9,868 nt of DNA from Actinobacteria bacterium RBG_16_64_13 (GCA_001768675.1 MELN01000064.1:3207-13074); one strand, 5' to 3'. Shown: positions 1 through 9,245, counted from the stretch's first letter. Numbers and translations: made by a program. Notes: generated by a model from the letters alone, not told the origin.

Positions 1-1
1 G

Positions 2-1210
2 CTCTTCCTAGCCATACTTGCCGTGATCGCCACGACCCTGGTGGGTGTGGCCCAGGGCACCACGACCACGACCCTGGCTACTGCTCAATCGCAGCCGAGC
101 AGTTTCACGGTCAGCGCCAGGGATCTGGGCGATTTCACCGCAACGCCACCCGCGATAGAGTCGCCGTCGGCTATCGTCATCAACATGACCACCGGTAAGG
201 TGCTCTACTCGCGTAACGCCACCGCCGTGCGCCCGATGGCTTCGACCACCAAGATCATGACCGCCATCCTGGTCATCGAGCAGATGGACCTCGATACGAA
301 AGTGGTCGCTTCAGCCAAGGCGGCCGAGACCATCGAACCGATCGCCTGGCTCAGGGAGGGCGACGTCCTCACGGTGGAAGAGCTGCTGTACGCCTTGATG
401 CTCCGCAGCGCCAACTCGGCTGCCGTCGCCCTGGCCGAGGCGTGCTCAGGCAGCGTGGAAGCCTTTGCGGCCGAGATGAACAAGAAGGCCGAGACGCTGG
501 GGATGGCCAAGACCAACTTCGTGAACCCAAACGGTCTGGACAAGAGCGGTCACCACTCCACGGCGGCCGAGATGGCCAGGCTGGCATGGTACGCCATGCA
601 GAACGAGAAGTTCCGCGAGATCGTCTCGACCAAGAAGCGCACCATCCCCTTGCCGGGCCGCGATCCCCTGGTCTGCGAGAACACCAACAAACTTCTGGGC
701 AAGGTGGACTGGGTGACGGGCATCAAGACCGGTCTGACGCCCAAGGCCGAGCAATGTTTCGTAGGCTCAGGGACGCGGGACGGCGTGAACGTCATCAGCG
801 TGGTGCTGGGACAACCCGTGCCCAGCGTGTGTTTCAGCGAAAGCCAGGCGCTCATGCTGTATGGTTTCTCCCAGTACCGCTCGGTGACACTCATGGACAA
901 GGGCGTGATCGTGGCCGAAGCGGAGGTCCCCTATCGCTTGGACGGACGGGTTCAGTTGGTGACGGCCGAGTCCGTGGGGATGGAACTCTACAAGGACGAT
1001 TCGGTGACGACGTCCATCATTCTCGAGAAGCCGCTCGCGCTGCCGGTGGCCGCTGGAGATGTGTTCGGCAAGGTCAGCCTGACGGTGGACGGCAAGGAGG
1101 TCGGCGCGGTCGATCTCGTGGCCGCCCAGTCATACGGCAAGACCAGCCTTGGGTCCAAGGTGGCCTACTTCTGGCATCGACTGGGGCGGGCGACAGGAAG
1201 GATATTCTAG
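2..1210 (+). CDS. D-alanyl-D-alanine carboxypeptidase (penicillin-binding protein, S11 family), 5' end outside window
   Basis: This is a serine DD-carboxypeptidase that removes the terminal D-Ala from peptidoglycan pentapeptides outside the cytoplasmic membrane. All three penicillin-binding motifs are present. Numbering from the first in-window GTG (position 23), they are S74-T-T-K77 (nucleophile and general base), S129-A-N131 and K235-T-G237. After the catalytic domain comes a beta-rich region (about 285-370) like the PBP5 C-terminal domain. The protein ends in a Lys/Arg/aromatic stretch (about 372-395) that could be an amphipathic membrane anchor. The frame is open upstream of the GTG to the window edge and encodes LFLAILA, continuous with a hydrophobic signal-peptide core. 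No ribosome site precedes the GTG. The true start, with its basic n-region, is therefore to the left. The next gene begins at the base after the stop codon. The family is certain; the exact paralogue (DacA, DacB or DacF type) is not. Confidence 0.93.
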   Translation, partial: LFLAILAVIATTLVGVAQGTTTTTLATAQSQPSSFTVSARDLGDFTATPPAIESPSAIVINMTTGKVLYSRNATAVRPMASTTKIMTAILVIEQMDLDTKVVASAKAAETIEPIAWLREGDVLTVEELLYALMLRSANSAAVALAEACSGSVEAFAAEMNKKAETLGMAKTNFVNPNGLDKSGHHSTAAEMARLAWYAMQNEKFREIVSTKKRTIPLPGRDPLVCENTNKLLGKVDWVTGIKTGLTPKAEQCFVGSGTRDGVNVISVVLGQPVPSVCFSESQALMLYGFSQYRSVTLMDKGVIVAEAEVPYRLDGRVQLVTAESVGMELYKDDSVTTSIILEKPLALPVAAGDVFGKVSLTVDGKEVGAVDLVAAQSYGKTSLGSKVAYFWHRLGRATGRIF

Positions 1211-2161
1211 ATGATACTAACGGTGACCCTCAACCCAGCCCTGGACCGGACCATGACCGTGCCCAACTTCCAGGCCGGATTTCGCCACCGGGCCACGGGC
1301 ACCGTGATCCTGCCCGGGGGCAAGGGCATCAACGTGGCTCGGGCGGCGAAGGCGCTCGGCCGGCCGGTCATCGCGACCGGGTTCATCGGAGGGCGCAAGG
1401 GCGATCAGATAGTCGCCGAGCTCAACGACGAGGGGATCCTGTGCGACTTTGTTCGTGTCGCCGGTGAATCGCGCATTTCGACAGCCGTTGTCGACTCCGC
1501 GACCAACGCCGTCACCGAGATCAACGAGCAGGGTCCCGAGATCCAGCCGGACGATCTGGTCCGTCTTCACGAGAAGTTGGAGTACCTGGGGAAGGCGGCG
1601 GACGCCGTGGTCTTCGCCGGAAGCATCCCACCCGGGTTGGACGACGACTGCTACGCGGAGATGATCCAGCATGTGCGCAGGCTGGGACTTAAGTCCTTCT
1701 TCTATACCTACGCCGACCCTCTGCGCCTGGGCATCAAGGCCCATCCCGACTACGTGTTCCCCAAGCTCGTGGAGGCCGAGAGGGTCATCGGCTACGAATT
1801 CACCGGAGTGGAAGACAGGATCAATGCCGCGCGGACCATGCGGGAGATGGGAGCGGGTTCCGTGGTGATAACCTACCGCTATGGATGCGTGGCCGTGATG
1901 GCCGAGGGTGACGGGAGCCGCACCTTCGTGGGGACAATACCACCGGTAGACGTCGTCTCGTCGCTCGGCTGGGGAGACGCCCTGGTGGGAGGCTTCGCCG
2001 TGCGCCTGCTGGAAGGCGGCTCTCACCCTGAGTGCCTGCGTTTCGGCTTGGGGTGCGGAGCTGCCAACCTGATCGACTACGGGGCCGGCGTGTTCTCGCC
2101 GGCAGACGCGGAAAGACTTGCCGAGCGTGTGGAATTGGAGGAGGTGTCTACTGAAGCCTAG
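1211..2161 (+). CDS. Divergent PfkB-family sugar kinase (1-phosphofructokinase / tagatose-6-phosphate kinase-like)
   Basis: This is a 316-aa cytosolic kinase of the PfkB/ribokinase superfamily, closest in layout to FruK/LacC enzymes that phosphorylate sugar phosphates with ATP. Diagnostic parts are the start MILTVTLNPALDRT, the substrate loop GGKG at 36-39 followed by NVARAAKALG, FAGSIPPG at 135-142, and the anion-hole/catalytic motif G253-W-G-D256, whose Asp is the expected base. Several usually conserved positions differ. The KPN motif before the nucleotide site reads FPK (183-185), the T-x-G-x-x-G ATP strand reads TYRYG (221-225), and a Trp sits in GxGD. The sugar specificity cannot be read from sequence; fructose 1-phosphate is only a family default. 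The ATG follows the upstream stop directly and has the site AGGAAGG (1195-1201) 9 nt before it, so the start is well supported. The gene is probably cotranscribed with the carboxypeptidase and guaA. Confidence 0.85.
   Translation: MILTVTLNPALDRTMTVPNFQAGFRHRATGTVILPGGKGINVARAAKALGRPVIATGFIGGRKGDQIVAELNDEGILCDFVRVAGESRISTAVVDSATNAVTEINEQGPEIQPDDLVRLHEKLEYLGKAADAVVFAGSIPPGLDDDCYAEMIQHVRRLGLKSFFYTYADPLRLGIKAHPDYVFPKLVEAERVIGYEFTGVEDRINAARTMREMGAGSVVITYRYGCVAVMAEGDGSRTFVGTIPPVDVVSSLGWGDALVGGFAVRLLEGGSHPECLRFGLGCGAANLIDYGAGVFSPADAERLAERVELEEVSTEA
2137..2145 (+). promoter_or_regulatory. Strong Shine-Dalgarno site before guaA, at the end of the kinase gene
   Basis: GGAGGAGGT is a near-perfect anti-16S match lying inside the last codons of the sugar kinase gene. 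No ATG, GTG or TTG lies at the right distance in the guaA frame. The in-frame codon 6 nt downstream is CTG (2151), and the first in-frame GTG (2172) is 26 nt away. The site therefore either drives a CTG start or acts as a loading site for coupled translation. Confidence 0.6.
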
Positions 2162-2171
2162 AGCAGATGGT

Positions 2172-3698
2172 GTGAAGAAGATCCTGGTCGTCGACTTCGG
2201 TGGCCAGTACTCCCAACTCATAGCCCGGCGCGTGCGCGAATGCCGGGTCTACTCGGAACTGATCCCCTATGACACGCCGGTGGCCGAGATCAAGGCCGCC
2301 GCCCCTGCCGGCCTCATCTTTTCCGGCGGGCCGCGGAGTGTCAACGAGTCCGATGCCCCTGCGGTCGACCCCGAGATCTTCTCGCTGGGCATACCCATAC
2401 TCGGCATCTGCTACGGTCTGCAGCTCATGGCCAAGCTGAGAGGCGGGAAAGTCGCGCGCCTCGATCTGGCGGAGTACGGTGGCAGGCCGCTCAGCGTGAT
2501 CGAGCCAGGGGGATTGTTCGAGGGTGTCCCGGCCGAGACGGCCTGTTGGATGAGCCACGGCGACTCGGTGGTCGAGGCACCGCCGGGGTTCGTTGTTACA
2601 GCGACCAGCCCGCACATGCCGGTCGCCGCGATGGCCGATCGGAGTTGTGGGCTGTATGGGGTCCAGTTCCATCCCGAGGTACGCCACACCGAATACGGAC
2701 AGGACATTCTTAAGAATTTTCTGTATACGGTCTGTGACATCGCCCCGACCTGGACGCCGGTCTCGATCATCGAAGAGTCGGTGGAGCGCATCCAGGCCCA
2801 GGTGGGCGACGAGCGCGTTGTCTGCGGACTCTCCGGCGGCGTGGATTCCGCTGTGGCCGCTCTGCTCACGTACAAGGCGGTGGGCGATCAGCTCACCTGC
2901 ATCTTCGTCGACCACGGGCTCATGCGCAAAGACGAGGGCGCTGAGGTGGAGAGCACCTTCCGCCGCCATTTCCACGTGCCGCTGGTGCACGTGCGGGCGC
3001 AGGAGCGGTTCGTGGGCAAGCTGGCGGGCGTCACCGAGCCCGAGGCGAAGCGGAAGATCATCGGCGAGGAGTTCATCCGCACGTTCGAGGACGAGTCGCA
3101 CAAACTGGGCAAGGCCAAGTTCTTGGTGCAGGGCACTCTCTACCCCGACATCATCGAGTCGGGCACTAAGACTGCGGCCGTCATCAAGTCGCACCACAAC
3201 GTGGGCGGCCTGCCGGACGACGTCGACTTCGACCTGGTCGAGCCGCTCCGCATGCTGTTCAAGGACGAGGTGCGTGTGGTGGGCGAAGAGCTGGGACTGC
3301 CCGAGAGTCTCGTGTGGCGGCAGCCGTTCCCGGGACCGGGCCTTGCCATCCGCATCATCGGCGAAGTCACCTGGGAGAGGTTGGACATCCTGCGCGAAGC
3401 CGACGCGATCATCCTGGACGAAGTCAAGCGGGCCGGCCTGTACCGGCAGCTGTGGCAGTCGTTCGCCGTGCTGCCGGCCATCCGTAGCGTCGGGGTCATG
3501 GGTGACGAGCGGACCTACGCCTACCCCATCGTGGTGCGGGCGGTCACCTCCGACGACGCAATGACGGCCGACTGGGCCCGTCTTCCCTACGACCTACTGG
3601 AGCGCATCTCGCAACGAGTCATCAACGAGGTGCCCGGGGTCAACCGGGTGGTGCTGGACGTGTCCAGCAAGCCTCCTTCTACCATTGAATGGGAGTAG
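2172..3698 (+). CDS. guaA: GMP synthase (glutamine-hydrolysing)
   Basis: This enzyme converts XMP, ATP and glutamine to GMP in the last step of guanine nucleotide synthesis in the cytosol. Counting from GTG 2172 (508 aa, a normal length), the class I glutamine amidotransferase domain spans about 1-190. It has nucleophile C80 in GICYG and the His/Glu pair H167 and E169 in QFHPEV. The ATP pyrophosphatase domain follows with P-loop SGGVDS (221-226). The C-terminal dimerisation/XMP domain carries PFPGPGLAIRIIGEV and the terminal KPPSTIEWE. The TADWARLPYDLLERIS stretch resembles actinobacterial enzymes. The start is uncertain. GTG 2172 places the ILVVDFGGQYSQLI strand where homologues begin but has only a weak GAG upstream. 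CTG 2151, adding seven residues and overlapping the kinase gene by 11 nt, sits ideally behind a strong ribosome site. In-frame TTG 2118 and GTG 2127 would need long overlaps and look unlikely. Confidence 0.97.
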   Translation: MKKILVVDFGGQYSQLIARRVRECRVYSELIPYDTPVAEIKAAAPAGLIFSGGPRSVNESDAPAVDPEIFSLGIPILGICYGLQLMAKLRGGKVARLDLAEYGGRPLSVIEPGGLFEGVPAETACWMSHGDSVVEAPPGFVVTATSPHMPVAAMADRSCGLYGVQFHPEVRHTEYGQDILKNFLYTVCDIAPTWTPVSIIEESVERIQAQVGDERVVCGLSGGVDSAVAALLTYKAVGDQLTCIFVDHGLMRKDEGAEVESTFRRHFHVPLVHVRAQERFVGKLAGVTEPEAKRKIIGEEFIRTFEDESHKLGKAKFLVQGTLYPDIIESGTKTAAVIKSHHNVGGLPDDVDFDLVEPLRMLFKDEVRVVGEELGLPESLVWRQPFPGPGLAIRIIGEVTWERLDILREADAIILDEVKRAGLYRQLWQSFAVLPAIRSVGVMGDERTYAYPIVVRAVTSDDAMTADWARLPYDLLERISQRVINEVPGVNRVVLDVSSKPPSTIEWE

Positions 3699-3714
3699 TG
3701 AACAGGAGTGAACC

Positions 3715-4194
3715 GTGACGATGGAAGTAGCCGGGAAGTCAGCCGGGAAGTCAGCCGGGAAGTTAGCTATGTCTGACGAACGTGCCGTCCCCGATCTGGA
3801 AAGCCTGGAGCGGCGCGAACGCCCACAGGGCACGGGATCGGCCGAGGAGTTGGAGGTCATCCACGACCGGGCCCGTGTAGCTGCCATGGCGGCCGTCGGC
3901 GTCAAGGCCGACGAGGTCAAGATCCTCGACATGCACGAGCTGGTCAGCTACACGGACTACCTGGTTCTGGCCACGGGGCGCAACACCCGGTTGACCAAGC
4001 GCATAGCCGAGGAGGTCGCCTTCAAGCTCAAGGCGGAAGCTGGATTGCTGCCGATGGGGGTCGAAGGCACCGGCGGTGAGTGGGTCTTGCTAGACTTCGT
4101 CGACTTTGTTGTGCACGTCTTCACTCCCGAAGCCCGGGAGTTCTACCGCCTGGACGTGTTGTGGAAACAGGCGCCGGTGGAGGTCGTCCAGTAG
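3715..4194 (+). CDS. rsfS: Ribosomal silencing factor RsfS (Iojap/YbeB family) with repeat-containing N-terminal extension
   Basis: RsfS binds ribosomal protein uL14 on the 50S subunit and blocks joining to 30S, lowering translation under nutrient limitation. The family core covers about residues 45-155 of 159. It shows the YTDYLVLATGRN strand (79-90), EGTGGEWVLLDFVDFVVHVF (117-136) and the terminal REFYRLDVLW (141-150). Most family members are about 105-130 aa, so this one has roughly 45 extra N-terminal residues, including three Ala-Gly-Lys units encoded by a 12-bp tandem repeat. GTG 3715 is favoured because AGGAG (3704-3708) lies 6 nt upstream. ATG 3721 is 12 nt from it, and ATG 3769, just after the repeat, is a real alternative giving 141 aa. 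The gene starts 16 nt after guaA and probably shares its transcript. Finding rsfS directly behind guaA rather than in the more familiar nadD neighbourhood is noteworthy. Confidence 0.93.
   Translation: MTMEVAGKSAGKSAGKLAMSDERAVPDLESLERRERPQGTGSAEELEVIHDRARVAAMAAVGVKADEVKILDMHELVSYTDYLVLATGRNTRLTKRIAEEVAFKLKAEAGLLPMGVEGTGGEWVLLDFVDFVVHVFTPEAREFYRLDVLWKQAPVEVVQ
3729..3764 (+). repeat. 12-bp direct tandem repeat, three copies, at the 5' end of rsfS
   Basis: AGCCGGGAAGTC occurs at 3729-3740 and 3741-3752, then as AGCCGGGAAGTT at 3753-3764. A partial unit (GGAAGT, 3723-3728) precedes them. The unit is a multiple of three, so each copy adds one Ala-Gly-Lys-Ser/Leu quartet without shifting the frame. 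GGGAAG of the last copy sits 6 nt before ATG 3769 and could serve as a weak ribosome site for a shorter product. Confidence 0.95.
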
Positions 4195-4236
4195 AGGGCC
4201 GGAGCCGGGGCGACCGGAGCGGGCGCCATCTCGCGG

Positions 4237-4265
4237 TTGCAGCGATCGGGCCCAGCGGCTATAAT
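4237..4265 (+). promoter_or_regulatory. Sigma-70-type promoter of tRNA-Ala
   Basis: A perfect TATAAT (-10) lies at 4260-4265, with TTGCAG at 4237-4242 as the -35 (only TTG of the consensus) and a 17-bp spacer. Transcription would begin around 4272, giving a leader of about 8 nt before the tRNA at 4280. The 85-nt gap between rsfS and the tRNA holds nothing else I can name. It is GC-rich and has no clear terminator for the upstream operon. Confidence 0.75.
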
Positions 4266-4279
4266 CCGAGGCCGCCTGT

Positions 4280-4355
4280 GGGGGTATAGCTCAGTTGGGA
4301 GAGCGCGACGCTGGCAGCGTTGAGGCCAGGGGTTCGAGTCCCCTTACCTCCACCA
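4280..4355 (+). tRNA. tRNA-Ala (anticodon GGC), CCA encoded
   Basis: A full 76-nt cloverleaf can be folded. The acceptor stem pairs 4280-4286 with 4345-4351. The D stem GCTC/GAGC is 4289-4292 with 4301-4304. The anticodon stem CGACG/CGTTG (one G-T pair) is 4306-4310 with 4318-4322. The T stem AGGGG/CCCCT closes the loop TTCGAGT (4333-4339). The anticodon loop CTGGCAG (4311-4317) gives anticodon GGC at 4313-4315, reading Ala codons GCC and GCU. The third acceptor pair is G-T (G3:U70 in RNA), the hallmark identity element of alanine tRNA, which independently supports the call. Discriminator A4352 is followed by genome-encoded CCA (4353-4355). GCC is a very common codon in this GC-rich DNA, so this is likely a major isoacceptor. 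Confidence 0.97.
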
Positions 4356-4377
4356 TTTACCGTAGGTTGAGACTCAT

Positions 4378-4410
4378 GGCTCGGCAATTCGCCGGGCCTT
4401 TGTCGTTCTT
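4378..4410 (+). terminator. Intrinsic terminator downstream of tRNA-Ala
   Basis: An 8-bp stem, GGCTCGGC (4378-4385) with GCCGGGCC (4391-4398, one G-T pair), encloses a 5-nt loop AATTC. It is followed by a T-rich run TTTGTCGTTCTT (4399-4410). It begins 22 nt after the tRNA CCA, as expected for a monocistronic tRNA unit. The remaining 53 nt to the next start codon contain a smaller GGCGG/CCGCC hairpin (4420-4424 with 4432-4436) but no convincing promoter. Confidence 0.75.
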
Positions 4411-4463
4411 GGTAAAGTGGGCGGCGAGAATCCGCCTTAGCCTAGGAGGCCAGGACGAGCGCC

Positions 4464-5075
4464 GTGAACCAGTCCGGTCAACCCATCTACACCACCCGCG
4501 GGGCCCAGCCGCGTCCCTTCCCCGGCCAGCGGGCGCTGCGGACGTCGTGGCGGGCGTCGATGATGCTGGTAAGCGTCATGTTCGGCTGGCTGATCTTCAC
4601 GTTTGCCCTGGCGGCCATCGCCGCCCCCAACGACCCCAACGTCGAAGTTCCGGTGCAGGTGGGGCTGGGCGTGGTGGTGACTCCCGCGGACGGCTGGTAC
4701 TCCGCCGCGGACGACTGGGAAGTGGGGCCCAACGCCGTTTCCTTTCAGAAGTCTGGGGCGCTGGTCGCGTTTGCTGCGGAGGAATTCGCGGGCACGAACG
4801 ACCAGCTCTTGACCGCGCAGCTCGGGTTCATAGAGCAAGATTTTGAATCCTATCGATCCCTGCCGGCGTCATCCTCCACCGTCTCGGGCGATCTGCCTGG
4901 GTTGACCGCTCTTTTCACGGGAGTCTCGTCTTCCAGCCGCCTGGAAGGCGAGCTCGTGGTGGCTACCTCGGCCGGCACCGGCGTGATCATGCTCGCCATC
5001 GCTCCGGAAGGTCAGCTCTCCCGGGTGCAAGGTGACCTTGGCACTATGCTCGACAATCTGGTGGTGCCGCGGTGA
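4464..5075 (+). CDS. Single-pass membrane protein of unknown function, coupled to the PrsW-type protease
   Basis: I do not recognise this 203-aa protein as a named family. Residues 1-30 are polar and rich in Pro, Gln and Arg (R23, R26, R30), so they should stay in the cytoplasm. One hydrophobic helix follows at about 32-54. The rest (about 60-203) would then be outside the membrane. The outer part alternates beta-type stretches such as VPVQVGLGVVVTPADGW and VVATSAGTGVIMLAIAPEG and ends in a short helix, a pattern loosely like PsbP/Mog1-type domains; that likeness is a guess. ALAAIAAP at the end of the helix could also be a signal peptidase site, so secretion is an alternative. There is no lipobox cysteine. 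GTG 4464 is chosen because AGGAGG (4444-4449) and the nearer AGGACGAG (4452-4459) precede it, although the spacing of the first is long. Its stop overlaps the next gene's start by 4 nt (GTGA). Confidence 0.8.
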   Translation: MNQSGQPIYTTRGAQPRPFPGQRALRTSWRASMMLVSVMFGWLIFTFALAAIAAPNDPNVEVPVQVGLGVVVTPADGWYSAADDWEVGPNAVSFQKSGALVAFAAEEFAGTNDQLLTAQLGFIEQDFESYRSLPASSSTVSGDLPGLTALFTGVSSSSRLEGELVVATSAGTGVIMLAIAPEGQLSRVQGDLGTMLDNLVVPR

Positions 5076-6235
5076 ACGGAACGCCATCCACGGTCGCGCC
5101 GATGGGCGCCGGGGCGGCCAGGTTGACCCGGCAACCCGCCTTCTGGCTGTTCACCATGCTGCTGGCCGGGTGCTTCCTGTTCGTCGGTCTGGAACAGGTG
5201 TTCTACCTTGCCTCGTATCCGGGGGCGTGGCTCTTGTCCGTGCTGCTGCTGGCGGCCACCGCGATCCCCGCGGGGTTGATCATCTATCGGTTCGACCAGT
5301 TCGAGCCGGAGCCGACCTCACTCGTCGCCATAGCTCTCTTGTGGGGAGGAGTGGTCGCACTGATCTTCGCGGGGGTCACCAACTCGTGGCTGCTCAGCTT
5401 CCTGCAACACGTCATGCCGGCGACCAGCGTGGATTCGTGGGGGGCCGCGATAGTGGCTCCCATAGACGAGGAACTGTACAAGGGTGCCGGTCTCGTCATC
5501 ATCTATCTGATGGCGCGGAGCGAGTTCGAAAGCGTGATGGACGGGCTCGTGTACGGCGCCATGATCGGATTGGGCTTCCAGGTGATGGAGAACGTGCAGT
5601 ACTTCATGCTGGCGGCCGGGGAGTCCGGCGTGGGGCAGGCGGCTCCGGTGGTAGGGATGTTCTTCCTGCGGGTGGTCATTTCCGGCCTGTACAGCCACAT
5701 GATGTTCACCGGGCTCATGGGCTTCGGCTTTGCCTATCTCATGACCCAACGCGACAAGCCCCTGGGCAGGAGGGTGAGCATGTTCGCGATGTGCCTCGTC
5801 CTGGCCTGGGCGGCGCACTTCGTGTGGAACTCGCCCTGGTTGGAGGCGCTCATGAGCCAAGGCGCTGGAGTGTTCGTGCTGGCGCTGATCATCAAGGGCC
5901 TGCCGTTCCTGGGCTTGCTGGTGCTGCTTGGTGTGTTCGCCCACCGGCGTGAGTGCCGGGCGTTCGCCTACCTCATGGCGAACGAAGTAGGGTCCGACGT
6001 GGTGACGCCCGAGGAATTCCAGGTGCTCCGCAGCGGACGAAGGCGGCGGAAGAGCCTGCGCTGGGTGAAAAAACACAAGGGCAAACCGGCGCGGCTGGTC
6101 TGCAAACGGCTGATGCGTGCGCAGATGAATCTTGCCTTGTTCCATGGCAAGGTGGAGTCGGGGGATCATCCGGCACTGGAGGCGCAGCGCGACATGATCA
6201 GACAGCTCAAAGGGCGGCTGGCTGCTTTCGGGTGA
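5072..6235 (+). CDS. PrsW-family intramembrane metalloprotease
   Basis: This is a polytopic membrane protein of the PrsW family (distantly related to CPBP/Abi proteases). The Bacillus member performs site-1 cleavage of the anti-sigma factor RsiW. About eight hydrophobic segments lie between residues 24 and 290. The family motifs are intact: E133-E134-L-Y-K137 (EExxK), D157-G, F169-Q-V-M-E173-N174 (FxxxEN), H209 in LYSHMMF, and H249-F-V-W-N253. These supply the expected glutamate and histidine metal ligands. After the last helix comes a cytoplasmic tail of about 95 residues, very basic at 322-351 (RRRRK, KKHKGK), which the short Bacillus protein lacks. The start GTG 5072 overlaps the preceding stop as GTGA, so the two proteins are probably made together by translational reinitiation. 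The substrate is unknown; the neighbour's single transmembrane helix makes it the obvious candidate partner or substrate. No sigma or anti-sigma gene is visible in the window. Confidence 0.9.
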   Translation: MNGTPSTVAPMGAGAARLTRQPAFWLFTMLLAGCFLFVGLEQVFYLASYPGAWLLSVLLLAATAIPAGLIIYRFDQFEPEPTSLVAIALLWGGVVALIFAGVTNSWLLSFLQHVMPATSVDSWGAAIVAPIDEELYKGAGLVIIYLMARSEFESVMDGLVYGAMIGLGFQVMENVQYFMLAAGESGVGQAAPVVGMFFLRVVISGLYSHMMFTGLMGFGFAYLMTQRDKPLGRRVSMFAMCLVLAWAAHFVWNSPWLEALMSQGAGVFVLALIIKGLPFLGLLVLLGVFAHRRECRAFAYLMANEVGSDVVTPEEFQVLRSGRRRRKSLRWVKKHKGKPARLVCKRLMRAQMNLALFHGKVESGDHPALEAQRDMIRQLKGRLAAFG

Positions 6236-6247
6236 CGTCCGCGCGCC

Positions 6248-6278
6248 GGTGGCTTGGCGGTCGACCGTCCGCGCCACC
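6248..6278 (+). repeat. Imperfect inverted repeat upstream of uvrA
   Basis: GGTGGC (6248-6253) pairs with GCCACC (6273-6278), and inside it GCGG (6257-6260) pairs with CCGC (6269-6272) after a 3-nt bulge. The centre contains the perfect 10-bp palindrome CGGTCGACCG (6258-6267). It ends 3 nt before the putative uvrA -10 box and covers the place where a -35 would lie, so it may be an operator. It has no T run after it, so it is a poor terminator for the protease gene. Confidence 0.6.
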
Positions 6279-6281
6279 TGC

Positions 6282-6287
6282 TAGAAT
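6282..6287 (+). promoter_or_regulatory. Putative -10 box of uvrA, implying a leaderless mRNA
   Basis: TAGAAT (5 of 6 to TATAAT) ends 9 nt before the uvrA ATG. A start site about 7 nt downstream would leave two or three bases of leader, and there is no Shine-Dalgarno match before the ATG. Together these suggest leaderless translation. No good -35 is present: TCGACC at 6261-6266 (15-bp spacer) and TTGGCG at 6254-6259 (22-bp spacer) are both weak. No GAAC-N4-GTTC SOS box of the actinobacterial LexA type is visible. Confidence 0.5.
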
Positions 6288-6296
6288 CCGCTTGCC

Positions 6297-9241
<2,945 letters not shown>

Positions 9242-9245
<4 letters not shown>

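Noticed and set aside
23..25. GTG as the true start of the carboxypeptidase
   Set aside because: The frame is open and hydrophobic to the window edge, there is no ribosome site, and a signal peptide starting here would lack its basic n-region.
30..77. Direct repeat of CCACGACCCTGG (30-41 and 66-77) near the left edge
   Set aside because: It lies in the Thr-rich signal-peptide coding part, where biased codons easily create such short repeats; no sign of a mobile element.
442..1467. A 341-codon plus-strand frame overlapping the carboxypeptidase and kinase genes
   Set aside because: It is very rich in Arg, Gly and Gln, crosses a gene boundary and lacks any motif, typical of an out-of-frame shadow.
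1217..2221. A 334-codon minus-strand open frame opposite the sugar kinase
   Set aside because: Its translation shows no domain and mirrors the kinase coding strand; the plus-strand frame has clear PfkB motifs.
4399..4463. A promoter for the membrane-protein/prsW pair after the tRNA terminator
   Set aside because: TTGTCG (4400-4405) and GAGAAT (4426-4431) are 20 bp apart and both weak; not strong enough to annotate.
4295..4846. A 183-codon frame starting inside the tRNA
   Set aside because: It begins within the tRNA, overlaps the membrane-protein gene in another frame and has a low-complexity Arg/Gly-rich translation.
6248..6278. Rho-independent terminator for prsW
   Set aside because: The inverted repeat is GC-rich but no T run follows; an operator-like role is more plausible.
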